Of a DNA stretch of 64,000 nucleotides, positions 1 to 8,055 are shown piece after piece. The notes under the pieces were generated by a model. It was not told the DNA's origin. It saw only the letters and a list, made by a program, of their open reading frames with translations, and made no database searches. Origin of the DNA: Pseudoduganella aquatica. GTDB lineage: Bacteria; Pseudomonadota; Gammaproteobacteria; Burkholderiales; Burkholderiaceae_D. How positions within the stretch are numbered: the stretch's first letter is position 1; every line of letters begins with the position of its first letter. The translations under genes were made by a program, and so were the position numbers. The stretch is from assembly GCF_009857595.1 (NCBI RefSeq), contig NZ_WWCU01000026.1, forward strand, positions 24,653-88,652, given 5' to 3'.

Positions 1-30
1 TGGCTTGGTGTGTGCATGGTGTCTCCTCTT

Positions 31-888
31 TTAATCCAGTTTGGCTTCGGCCTGCATGGCCAGTTCGCCCTTGCTGTTGGCGGCCCACAGCGTGGCGGTG
101 CCGTCGGCGTTGCGACGGCCGTTGACGGTGAAGGGGGCAATGTCGAACAGCGGCGAGACGGCGCGGAAGCTGAATTCGGCCACGCGCGCCTGCGGCAGTT
201 CGGCGCACAGCAACTCCATCAGCAGGGTCGCGATCAGCGGGCCGTGCACGATCAGGCCGGGGTAGCCTTCCACTTCGGTGGTGTAGCTGCGGTCGTAATG
301 GATGCGGTGGCCATTGAAGGTGAGGGCGGAGTAGCGGAACAGCAGCACCGGGTCGGGCGTGATCTTGCGCGTCCACTGCGCTTCGCCTGGCGGCATCTTG
401 GGCGCGGGGCCGGCGCTGCCCGGCGCGGGCAGGTCGCGGTAGACGATGTCGTGTTCTTCGGTAATGGCCAGCAGGCCAGCGTGGTGGATGTCATGGCGCA
501 CGGTGACGAAAGTGAGCTGGCCGCCTGCGCCGTATTTCTGCGTGATGTCCTGGATGGTGGAGGTGCGGCTGATGGCGGCGCCGACCGGCACGCTGCCGGG
601 GAAGGTCAGGCGTCCGCCGGCCCACATGCGGCGCGGCTGCGGCACCGGCGGCAGGAAGCCGCCCCGGCGCGCATGGCCGTCCGGCCCCAGGCCGGACTGC
701 GGCGCCGTGCTCCAGAAATTAATCCAGTGCCACAGCGGCGGCAAGGGTGCGCCGTGCTGCGGCGCGCTCGGATAGTCTAGCGTGGCAGCCAGCGCGGCAA
801 CCGCTTCGGGCCGCACCACGTCATGCAGGGTTTCCGTTTTTCCGGTCCACTGTTGCAACAGGGTGATGTCGTCGGTGTCGGGTTTCAT
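31..888 (-). CDS. MaoC/HTD2-like acyl-CoA hydratase (FAS1-like dehydratase domain)
   Basis: A 285-residue cytosolic protein of two hotdog-like halves. The C-terminal half carries the hydratase-2 signature: residues about 186-199 read RYSALTFNGHRIHY followed by Asp199, with an HGP loop at 215-217. The same pattern occurs in mesaconyl-C4-CoA hydratase and HTD2-type enzymes, which add or remove water on acyl-CoA thioesters. I chose the ATG at 886-888 because the reading frame upstream is low-complexity and lacks family similarity. The downstream neighbour lies outside the window, so the pathway is unknown. The substrate is inference; the fold assignment is fairly secure. Confidence 0.75.
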   Translation of the reverse strand: MKPDTDDITLLQQWTGKTETLHDVVRPEAVAALAATLDYPSAPQHGAPLPPLWHWINFWSTAPQSGLGPDGHARRGGFLPPVPQPRRMWAGGRLTFPGSVPVGAAISRTSTIQDITQKYGAGGQLTFVTVRHDIHHAGLLAITEEHDIVYRDLPAPGSAGPAPKMPPGEAQWTRKITPDPVLLFRYSALTFNGHRIHYDRSYTTEVEGYPGLIVHGPLIATLLMELLCAELPQARVAEFSFRAVSPLFDIAPFTVNGRRNADGTATLWAANSKGELAMQAEAKLD

Positions 889-1022
889 TGTCGGCCCATC
901 AAGATTGAAGCGATGAGCCAGTGTAGGCCGCGCGCAGGCACGCCACAATTTGCCATTTCGGAAGGGGGGCTTCGCTTCAGCTTGAGGCAAGTGCTCCGTT
1001 TCGGGAACAGAAGGAGAAGACC

Positions 1023-1175
1023 ATGAGCCGCATCCACGCGCACAGCACGCCCGAGCCGGACATTCCGGCGCCCAAGCCGGAGAAGGATCCGCCGCCCGAC
1101 AACACGCCCTTGCCGGAGACGCCGCCCATAGAAGAACCGGAACCGCCACAGCCGCCCATCAAAGCGCGCCTGTAA
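1023..1175 (+). CDS. Small proline/glutamate-rich hypothetical protein
   Basis: A 50-residue open frame preceded by a good ribosome binding site (AGGAG at 1011-1015, about 7 bases before the ATG). Roughly a third of the residues are proline and the protein is acidic in its second half (for example EEPEPPQPP near the end). There is no signal peptide or membrane segment, so an extended cytosolic peptide is likely. Codon use is GC-rich like its neighbours. I recognise no family. A similar short proline-rich peptide in relatives would confirm that it is real. Confidence 0.5.
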   Translation: MSRIHAHSTPEPDIPAPKPEKDPPPDNTPLPETPPIEEPEPPQPPIKARL

Positions 1176-1332
1176 CGGCGGGGCGTAGCTGCGCGGACAA
1201 TATTGATCGACGAGAAACGCCGTTGCTGATCAGCTACAAATTTCGATGTTTGTGCCCACCGTCACAGTAGCGTCACGAATCTATTCATATAATGAATCAT
1301 CGACATTCGGTTTATTGATCTCGGAGGCCATC

Positions 1333-1482
1333 ATGGGCAATTCCTTACACAATAAAATTTATCTTGGCCGCCGTCACGCCGCCCTGAGCGCCCTGGGCAC
1401 CAAGCGGGCACAGGCTGTCTTGCTGTTTACCGCAGTGGCGGGCGCCGCCATCGCGTGGTTCGCGATCCAGGCGTTGAACTGA
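1333..1482 (+). CDS. Small single-pass membrane protein, hypothetical
   Basis: A 49-residue frame starting at ATG 1333 with CGGAGG at 1322-1327 as ribosome binding site. Residues about 1-29 are basic and polar, and residues 30-48 (VLLFTAVAGAAIAWFAIQA) form one hydrophobic helix, so it is probably an inner-membrane miniprotein with the N-terminus in the cytosol. A TATAAT hexamer at 1288-1293 could be its -10 box, but no convincing -35 is visible. A longer in-frame start at 1246 is possible but has a poorer ribosome binding site. Function unknown. Confidence 0.5.
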   Translation: MGNSLHNKIYLGRRHAALSALGTKRAQAVLLFTAVAGAAIAWFAIQALN

Positions 1483-1593
1483 TTTCTCCGCGCTGAAAAG
1501 GCCGCCGGGCGCAAGCTCGCGGCCGCATTGCCTTGCCCTGGCGCTGCCAGGCGCGTACCATGAGGGCCGCAAGTCTCTTTTGGAATTTAGGCA

Positions 1594-1962
1594 ATGAAAA
1601 ACGAAAAACTCTCCGCCGATGAATATGACGCTTTGAAAGAAGTGTCGCGCGGCCTCAAGCTGGGCGAGCGCATCAGTGCATGCGTCGGCCGCAACACCAA
1701 ACGCCTGTCCGGGCTGAAGATGTTCAGCATCGCCCGCAACGGCCACATCACCCTGACCGAAAAAGGCCAGCAAGCGCTGTTCCTGCGCCGCTGCGTGCTC
1801 GGCCTGCGCGCCGTGGCCGAAGGCGGCGACGTCAAGCTGGACAGCGAAGTGGCCACCTTCCTCGGCAAGAAAGCCCATATCGTGCCGCGCGAAGCGGGCG
1901 GCTACGACATCACCGACAAGGGCCGCGAGTCGCTGGCCGATATCGAAGCCCAAGGCATCTAA
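1594..1962 (+). CDS. Hypothetical protein with winged-helix-like repeats
   Basis: A 122-residue soluble, basic protein. Two stretches, ITLTEKGQQAL (about 52-62) and YDITDKGRESL (about 105-115), both resemble the wing-plus-final-helix pattern (x-LT-x-KG-x-x-x-L) seen in winged-helix regulators, which suggests two related small domains in tandem. No catalytic motif is visible. The gene lies 21 bases before the thioesterase on the same strand and may be co-transcribed with it. I do not recognise a named family; a DNA-binding role is only a guess from the repeat pattern. Confidence 0.6.
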   Translation: MKNEKLSADEYDALKEVSRGLKLGERISACVGRNTKRLSGLKMFSIARNGHITLTEKGQQALFLRRCVLGLRAVAEGGDVKLDSEVATFLGKKAHIVPREAGGYDITDKGRESLADIEAQGI

Positions 1963-1983
1963 CCCACCACTTCAAGGTTCGCT

Positions 1984-2460
1984 ATGGATAGCGCAATGCA
2001 CTGGTCGGCCCACGAGCTGACGATGACCGTACTGATGACCCCTGACATGGCCAACTTTTCCGGCAATGTGCACGGCGGCACCATCCTGAAGTATCTCGAC
2101 AGCGTGGCCTACGCCTGCGCCAGCCGCTACTCGGGCGCGTATGTGGTGACGCTGTCGGTGGACCAGGTGATGTTTTTGCAGCCTATCCACGTGGGCGAGC
2201 TGGTGACCTTCCTGGCCTCGATCAACTACACCGGCAACACCTCGATGGAAGTGGGAATCCGGGTGGTGACGGAAAACATCCAGCAGCGCCTGGTGCGCCA
2301 CGCGAACAGCTGCTACTTCACCATGGTGGCGGTGGACAAGGACCGCAAGCCGGTCGCCGTGCCGCCGCTGGTGCCGGAGACGGACGAGCAAAAAGCCCGC
2401 TACGAGCAGGCCAAGCTGCGCAAGGCCGCGCGCCAGCAGATCGCGCCCAAGCGCAAATAG
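1984..2460 (+). CDS. Acyl-CoA thioesterase, hotdog fold (YciA/BACH type)
   Basis: A 158-residue single-hotdog thioesterase that hydrolyses acyl-CoA to free acid and CoA in the cytosol. The signature NVHGGTILKYLD (residues 28-39) contains the Asn28/His30/Gly-Gly and Asp39 of the YciA/ACOT family, followed by the predicted long hotdog helix. The C-terminal 30 residues are charged and Lys/Arg rich, as in many YciA homologues. The length matches the family. Substrate chain length cannot be read from the sequence. It follows a small hypothetical gene by 21 bases. Confidence 0.85.
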   Translation: MDSAMHWSAHELTMTVLMTPDMANFSGNVHGGTILKYLDSVAYACASRYSGAYVVTLSVDQVMFLQPIHVGELVTFLASINYTGNTSMEVGIRVVTENIQQRLVRHANSCYFTMVAVDKDRKPVAVPPLVPETDEQKARYEQAKLRKAARQQIAPKRK

Positions 2461-2501
2461 CAAAAGCAATGCGCGGCGTTGCTAGCTGATTCGCGCCGCG
2501 C

Positions 2502-5369
2502 TCAGGCGGCCATGGTGGAACTGGCGGAATCGAGATGGCGGCCCTGGCGCGCCATGTGTTCGAACTGCTCCGGCGCCACGGGGCGGCTGAAGTAGTAGCC
2601 CTGGATGGCGTCGCAGCCGTGCTGCTGCAGGAAGTCCAGCTGTTCGCGGTTTTCCACGCCTTCGGCCACCACGCGTAGCTTCAGGTTGTGCGCCAGCGCG
2701 ATCACGGACACCACGATGGCCGCGTCGTCCGGATCGGTGACGATGTCGTTCACGAAGGAGCGGTCTATCTTCAGCACGTCGATAGGGAAGTCGCGCAGGT
2801 AGGCCAGGCTGGAGTAGCCGGTGCCGAAGTCGTCGATGGACAGGGTCACGCCCAGCGCCTTGAGCTGGCGCAGCAGGCTGACGGCCTGCGCCACATCATT
2901 CATGAACACGCTCTCGGTCAGCTCCAGTTCCAGACAGGCCGGCGGCAGGCCGGTCTCGGCCAGCACCGCCGCGATGGTCTGCACCAGGTCCGGCTGGCTG
3001 AACTGGCGGGCCGACAGGTTGACCGCCATCCGCATCGGCGCATGGCCGTGGCTGTGCTCCAGCCATTCCCTGGCCTGCGCGCAGGCGGTGCGCAGCACCC
3101 AGGCGCCGATCGGCACGATCAGCCCTGTTTCCTCGGCCAGGCCGATAAAGCGCGCCGGCGACACCAGCCCCAGCTCCGGATGCTGCCAGCGCAGCAGCGC
3201 CTCGGCGCCGATAATGCGGCCGCTCTCCAGGTCCACCTGCGGCTGGTAGTGCAGCGCGAACTCGCCGCGCTCGAGCGCCTTGCGCAGCGCGTTCTCGATG
3301 CGCAGCCGCTCTTGCGCTTCCTCGTTCATGGCCGGCTCGTAGAACTGGAACATATTGCGGCCCATTTTCTTGGCCGCGTACATGGCGATGTCGGCGTGCT
3401 CGATCAGGTGCTGGGCGTTGCCGTTGCCGTCGTAGGACGCCACGCCGATGCTGCAGGTGACGAAGAATTCCTTGCCCTCCAGGAGCACCGGCTGGGCCAC
3501 CGCCTGCATCACGCGCTGCACGATGTCCGGCGACAGCGCCGCGTCGTTCGATTCGCCCAGGATGGCCACGAACTCGTCGCCCGACAGGCGCGCCACCGTG
3601 TCGCTGCTGCGCACCGCCGTCTGCAGGCGCTCTGCCACGGTCTTGAGCAGCTGGTCGCCGGCCTTGTGGCCCAGGCTGTCGTTGACGAACTTGAAGCGGT
3701 CCAGGTCGATCAGCAGCACCCACATCGGATGACCGCTGCGGTTGGCGTAGGCGATGGCCTGGCCCAGGCGGTCCTGCAGCAGCGCGCGGTTGGGCAGGCC
3801 GGTCAGCACGTCGTGGTGGGCGATGTGCTGGATGCGCTGCTCGGACAGCTTGCGCTCGGTGATCTCGCTGCCGGTGCCGCGGTAGCCCTTGAACTCGCCT
3901 CGCGCGTCGTACACCGGCTCGCCGCTGGTGTTGTACCAGCGCAGCACGCCGTCGTCGCCGGTGATGGCGTATTCGAGGTTGGAGAAGGGCAGGCGCGCCT
4001 CCAGGCGGGCGATATGGTCGCGGCCCCAGCGCGTGCTCAGCATCTCCGGCGTGCTGTCCCAGCGGGTCCGGCCGATGAAGCGGCCCGGGCTGATGTGGCC
4101 TTTTTCAAAGAAGCCGTCGGTGATGCTGGTGAAGCGGAAGAAGGCGTCCTGCTCCCAGTACCAGTCCGATGACAGCGCCAGCAGGCGGCGGAAGCGCTGT
4201 TCGCTGTCGAGCAGGGCGCGTTCGGTGTGCTTGCGCATGGCCACGTCGGCGGCCAGGCGCTCGTTGGACAGGCGCAGCTCGGTGGTGCGCGCGTCCACCA
4301 GCATCTGCACGCGGCGCGAGCGCAGCACCAGGCTTTGCACCAGCGCCGCCATCAGCACGCTGAACAGCACGCCACCCAGCAGCGTGCACAGCGAGCCGAG
4401 GTGGGTGTCGATAAAGGGCTGGGGCAGGGCGGTCACGCGCATCTCCCACGGCTGGCCCAGCACGGTGTAGGTCTGACGGTACAGCGCGTGCTGGTGGAAG
4501 GCCAGCCAGCGCGCCAGCGGGTTGGCGGCGCCGGGCGCGTCGGGCAGCTCGCCGTGGCTGAAGACCAGGTTGCCGGCCTGCGCCGGCGCGCCGATGTAGA
4601 CGCGCAGCGCCAGGCCGCTGTCGGCCAGCAGGCCGGCCGACTGCAGGATTTTGCTCACCAGCGAGGTGGCCCGGATCACGGTGGCGGTGTCGCCCTGCCA
4701 GGCGGCCTTGCGCTCGACCGCGCTGCCCACCGGCGCGCCGGCACGGTAGACCGGCGTCACCATCACCAGGCCGGGTTCGTTGCCCTTGGACTGGGCCAGC
4801 TTGAGCAGGCCGGTGGAACGCGGTTCGCCGGTGGTGAGGATCTCGTCGATGGCGCGCTGCATTTGCGGGGTGTAGCCGGAATCGAGGCCGAAGGCGCGCC
4901 GGTTGGCGTCCATGGGTTCCAGGAGGTGCACCACGTCGTAAGAGGGCCGCTCGCCGGCCGGACGCAGCACGCCGTTGTCATGCTCGGTGATGGTAAAGCC
5001 GGGGAACTCGCGCCGCATGTCGGCCTCGTAGGCCGGGCGCTCGGCCAGCGTCACGATGCGGTGGTAGTTGAAGGCCTGGATAAACGGGTATTGCTGCAGC
5101 AGCGGCGCGGTGAAGTCGTGGAACTGCTGGCGGCTGACCGGCGCGGCGGCCACGAACAGCTGGTTGGTCACTTTCAGCACCTGCACCGCCTCGTTCAGGC
5201 CGCGCTGGATGGCGCTGGTGCGCAGGTTGGCGCGTTGTTCGAAATCGAGTTGCATCTTGCCGTATTCCAGCGCCCCCACGGCGGCGAACAGCACGCAGGA
5301 GATCAGCAGGCCCACGGCCAGGGTGCAGGCCGCCGCAACAGTCAGGGTGGATTTGCGGCGACGTGTCAT
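2502..5369 (-). CDS. Membrane CHASE-PAS-GGDEF-EAL cyclic-di-GMP signalling protein
   Basis: A 955-residue inner-membrane protein. TM1 spans about 11-33, a periplasmic CHASE-type sensor about 50-310, TM2 about 325-350, PAS about 385-505, GGDEF about 515-675 and EAL about 690-940. The GGDEF motif reads SGDEF (596-600) with an RSSD inhibitory site five residues upstream (587-590). The phosphodiesterase motifs are intact: EALLR (723-727), NLSARQF, ELTES, DDFGTGYSS, KIDRSF and AEGVE. It therefore probably hydrolyses c-di-GMP and may also make it, in response to an external ligand. The start at 5369 puts the basic MTRRRKS stretch just before TM1; the frame continues far upstream but without sense. 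Confidence 0.9.
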   Translation of the reverse strand: MTRRRKSTLTVAAACTLAVGLLISCVLFAAVGALEYGKMQLDFEQRANLRTSAIQRGLNEAVQVLKVTNQLFVAAAPVSRQQFHDFTAPLLQQYPFIQAFNYHRIVTLAERPAYEADMRREFPGFTITEHDNGVLRPAGERPSYDVVHLLEPMDANRRAFGLDSGYTPQMQRAIDEILTTGEPRSTGLLKLAQSKGNEPGLVMVTPVYRAGAPVGSAVERKAAWQGDTATVIRATSLVSKILQSAGLLADSGLALRVYIGAPAQAGNLVFSHGELPDAPGAANPLARWLAFHQHALYRQTYTVLGQPWEMRVTALPQPFIDTHLGSLCTLLGGVLFSVLMAALVQSLVLRSRRVQMLVDARTTELRLSNERLAADVAMRKHTERALLDSEQRFRRLLALSSDWYWEQDAFFRFTSITDGFFEKGHISPGRFIGRTRWDSTPEMLSTRWGRDHIARLEARLPFSNLEYAITGDDGVLRWYNTSGEPVYDARGEFKGYRGTGSEITERKLSEQRIQHIAHHDVLTGLPNRALLQDRLGQAIAYANRSGHPMWVLLIDLDRFKFVNDSLGHKAGDQLLKTVAERLQTAVRSSDTVARLSGDEFVAILGESNDAALSPDIVQRVMQAVAQPVLLEGKEFFVTCSIGVASYDGNGNAQHLIEHADIAMYAAKKMGRNMFQFYEPAMNEEAQERLRIENALRKALERGEFALHYQPQVDLESGRIIGAEALLRWQHPELGLVSPARFIGLAEETGLIVPIGAWVLRTACAQAREWLEHSHGHAPMRMAVNLSARQFSQPDLVQTIAAVLAETGLPPACLELELTESVFMNDVAQAVSLLRQLKALGVTLSIDDFGTGYSSLAYLRDFPIDVLKIDRSFVNDIVTDPDDAAIVVSVIALAHNLKLRVVAEGVENREQLDFLQQHGCDAIQGYYFSRPVAPEQFEHMARQGRHLDSASSTMAA

Positions 5370-5494
5370 TACTTTCCTGTTCAGTGAAAAATTGGCGGAA
5401 CCCGGCCCATGAGGGGCCGCCGCTAGTTTGTCACAGAATCTTGCCACATGGCATAATTTCACGCAAAAATAATTCCCTCGAACAACAACTATTA

Positions 5495-6286
5495 CTATTT
5501 GGTAATACTTCCGAGCTGGCCGGGCCAGCGCAGCCGGAACACGGTCCAGCGCGCCAGCACGCGGTGCGCCAGGCCCCAGGCTGGCCCCCTGCGGTGCACG
5601 GTGCGCTGCAGCGCGCGCTGGGCCGGGGACGGCGGGGCGCCGGGGCTGGTTTTCAGCGCGAACAGCAGGCGGTTGTTGCCGGCGATGCCGTAGAAGCTGC
5701 CCACGCGCTGCTGGAAGCAGGCCCGCAGGCGGCGCAGCACGGCGGGGTATTGCGGGTCGTAGCTGAACACATTGGCCACCAGCACGCCGCCGGGACGCAG
5801 GGCGCGGCGGCAGTCCGCGTAGAAGCTGGCGCTGCTCAGCGCGGGCGGCAGGCCGTCGCCGTCGAAGCCGTCCACCAGCAGCACGTCGGCCGCCGCGCGC
5901 AGCCCGGCCAGGTAGCGGCTGGCGTCGGCGTGCACCACGCGGAAGCGCTCGTCGTCCGGCGGAATGGCGAATTGCGCGCGCAGCGCGATCACGTCGGCGC
6001 GCAGTTCGACCACGGTGATGCGGCTGTGCGGCAGGTAGCGGTAGCAGAACTTGGCCAGCGAACCGCCGCCCAGGCCGACCATGACGATGTGGGCTGGACG
6101 CGGCTGGAACAGCACAAAGCACATCATGGCGCGCGCGTAGGCCAGCACCAGCCGGTCGGGGTCGGCCAAGCACATTTCGCTCTGGATCAAGCCGGGCTGG
6201 AATTCCAGCGTGCGCAGGCCGCCGCGCGTGAGCACGCGCGGCGCTGCTGCCGTTGTTGCTGGCGCGGGGTCGGGAGTGGACTGCAT
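5495..6286 (-). CDS. Spermidine synthase-like SAM-dependent transferase
   Basis: A 263-residue soluble protein with a Rossmann core. VMVGLGGGSLAKF (about 69-81) is the nucleotide-binding glycine loop of the spermidine synthase superfamily, followed by the acidic end of strand 2 (VVELRAD) and the motif-2-like VLLVDGFDGDG (about 137-147). The N-terminal beta domain of true polyamine synthases is reduced. In bacteria such stand-alone proteins are usually annotated as spermidine synthase or fused MnmC-like transferases, and polyamine activity is often unproven. It sits upstream of the CHASE-GGDEF-EAL gene on the same strand with a 125-base AT-rich gap. Confidence 0.7.
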   Translation of the reverse strand: MQSTPDPAPATTAAAPRVLTRGGLRTLEFQPGLIQSEMCLADPDRLVLAYARAMMCFVLFQPRPAHIVMVGLGGGSLAKFCYRYLPHSRITVVELRADVIALRAQFAIPPDDERFRVVHADASRYLAGLRAAADVLLVDGFDGDGLPPALSSASFYADCRRALRPGGVLVANVFSYDPQYPAVLRRLRACFQQRVGSFYGIAGNNRLLFALKTSPGAPPSPAQRALQRTVHRRGPAWGLAHRVLARWTVFRLRWPGQLGSITK

Positions 6287-6435
6287 GGGGCGCTGGCCTT
6301 GTTGTCAACCATTAAGTTCTGATAAGCTCGGGGAATTGTAGCGGAGAGCATGCGCCCGCGCATATTCATTTACACGCACACTATTTATCGGTACATTGCC
6401 GTCATAGGCAGCGGCCACCGCGGAGAGAGCACACC

Positions 6436-6711
6436 ATGTTTTTAGATCACCCGACCATTACCGCCACAAACAGCTTCACCGAACCTGACCGCATCGAGCG
6501 TCTGGGCCGCGTTTATGGCTATGTGGCGGCGCTGGCTGATATCGCCGGCAAATCCAGCTTTATCGAGAAATTTTCGCAAATCCACGACCACAAGGGCACG
6601 CTGATCGTGTTCTGGCACGACGCCCCCACCGAGGACGAGAAGGAATTCTTCTCCAAGGCCTGGGCCAGCAAGATCGGCGACGGCAGCGCCAACGTCGAAC
6701 ACGAAGTCTAA
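6436..6711 (+). CDS. Hypothetical protein, 91 residues
   Basis: A soluble acidic protein starting after GGAGAGAG about 8 bases upstream. There is a short hydrophobic stretch GTLIVFWHD (about 54-62) and a charged C-terminus (TEDEKEFF), but no recognised catalytic motif, signal peptide or metal site. It lies 33 bases upstream of the membrane GGDEF protein on the same strand and may form an operon with it. I do not recognise the family. Confidence 0.6.
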   Translation: MFLDHPTITATNSFTEPDRIERLGRVYGYVAALADIAGKSSFIEKFSQIHDHKGTLIVFWHDAPTEDEKEFFSKAWASKIGDGSANVEHEV

Positions 6712-6744
6712 GCGGGGCCGCAGGCGCGGCCCGGTGTCCCCGAC

Positions 6745-7908
6745 ATGGATATAAAAACCCTGGTATTGGCTCTGGCGCTGGGCAATCTGAGCCTGTGCGC
6801 CGCGCTGTTCTTCTTCCAGTACGAAAGCAAGAAGTCCCTCAGCCTGTCCACCTGGGCGGTCGCCAAGCAATTGCAGGCGGCGGCCTGGTTCCTGCTGTAC
6901 CTGCGCGGCGTGCTGCCGGACATGCTGACCGGCCCCCTGGCCAATGTGCTGCTGTTCGCCGGCATGGCGCTGGACGCGGGCGCGCTGTGGGAGGCGGCCG
7001 GCCGGACGGGCTGGCGCCGCCTGCTGCTGCCTGCGCTGGCCGGCGCCGCCTTCGTCTACCTGGCCTGCCATTTCCTGGAAGTGGAGCCGGGCGCGCGCGC
7101 GGCCGCCGGCTTCCTCATTGTCAGCGGCTTCTTCCTGTCCGGCGTGGCCGCGCTGGCGCTGGCCTGGCGCGGCGGCTCCATGCTGCGGCGCTACCTGGTG
7201 GTCACCATGGCGGCGCTGAGCGTGCTGGTGGCCGGGCGCGGCCTGCTGGCCGCCGTGCATCCCGAGGGCTGGTCCTGGATCGGCCCCGGCGTGCTGCAGG
7301 GCGTGGGCTTCGGCGCGCTGTACCTGATGATGCTGACCAACGCCTTCGGCTATCTGCTGCTGTCGCGCGAAAAGCTGCAGTCGGAGCTGGCGCGCCTGGA
7401 GGTGATGGATGCGCTGACGGACGTGCCGAACCGGCGCGGCTTCTACCAGGCGCTGGCGCCGTGGATGGCGCTGGCGCGCCGCCCCGGCATGCCCACCGCC
7501 CTGATCATCCTCAATATGGACCAGTTCAAGCGCGTCAACGACAGCTACGGCCACACCGTGGGCGACGTGGTGCTGAAGGCCATGGCCGACATCTGCAAGA
7601 AGCAGCTGCGCGACAGCGACCTGATGGGCCGCCTGGGCGGCGCCGAATTCGCCATCCAGCTGCCGCGCACCACGCAGCAGGACGCCGCCATGGTGGCCGA
7701 GCGCATCCGCGCCGCCATCGCCGAGCAGCCGGTGCGGGCCGACAAGGCCATGATCAGCGTCACCGCCAGCATGGGCGTGACCACCATCCGCGCCGACGAC
7801 AGCACCGTCACCCTGTTCAAGCGCGCCGACGGCGCCTTGCAGCAAGCCATGCTGGCCGGCGCCAACCGGGTGATGGAAGCGCCGGACGTGACCATGGCCG
7901 AAGTGTAG
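6745..7908 (+). CDS. Membrane protein with degenerate GGDEF domain, probable c-di-GMP receptor
   Basis: A 387-residue protein with about seven hydrophobic helices in residues 1-205 and a GGDEF domain from about 212 to 380. Two metal-binding positions of active diguanylate cyclases are changed. The first Asp of the DxDxFK motif is Asn257 (LNMDQFK), and the third position of GG[D/E]EF is Ala300 (GGAEF). The inhibitory RxxD site is kept (RDSD, 289-292), exactly five residues before GGAEF. From what is known of PleD, loss of both ligands should abolish synthesis, while an intact I-site can still bind c-di-GMP. A role as effector or membrane receptor is inference. Confidence 0.85.
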   Translation: MDIKTLVLALALGNLSLCAALFFFQYESKKSLSLSTWAVAKQLQAAAWFLLYLRGVLPDMLTGPLANVLLFAGMALDAGALWEAAGRTGWRRLLLPALAGAAFVYLACHFLEVEPGARAAAGFLIVSGFFLSGVAALALAWRGGSMLRRYLVVTMAALSVLVAGRGLLAAVHPEGWSWIGPGVLQGVGFGALYLMMLTNAFGYLLLSREKLQSELARLEVMDALTDVPNRRGFYQALAPWMALARRPGMPTALIILNMDQFKRVNDSYGHTVGDVVLKAMADICKKQLRDSDLMGRLGGAEFAIQLPRTTQQDAAMVAERIRAAIAEQPVRADKAMISVTASMGVTTIRADDSTVTLFKRADGALQQAMLAGANRVMEAPDVTMAEV

Positions 7909-8055
7909 CGCTTGCCGGCCAGGCCCTTCGTCGCGCACGGGAGACAGACTGTCATCATCGCGTCATAATCGAGCCGTACTGTGGTAGCATTTTCATATAA
8001 ACAGTATAAATCGATGCTGGAATCAATACACGGACCCACACCTGGAGCAGTCAGC

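Noticed and set aside
889..1149. N-terminal extension of the MaoC/HTD2 gene
   Set aside because: The extra 87 residues are low-complexity and overlap the well-placed small gene at 1023-1175 on the other strand.
2688..4172. Long open frame antisense to the GGDEF-EAL gene (and similar ones elsewhere)
   Set aside because: In this GC-rich DNA the antisense frames stay open by chance; the translations are His/Arg/Gly/Ala-rich and without family motifs, while the opposite strand has complete domains.
5370..6308. N-terminal extension of the CHASE-GGDEF-EAL gene
   Set aside because: It runs antisense-like through the spermidine synthase-like gene; the protein has a natural start just before TM1 at 5369.
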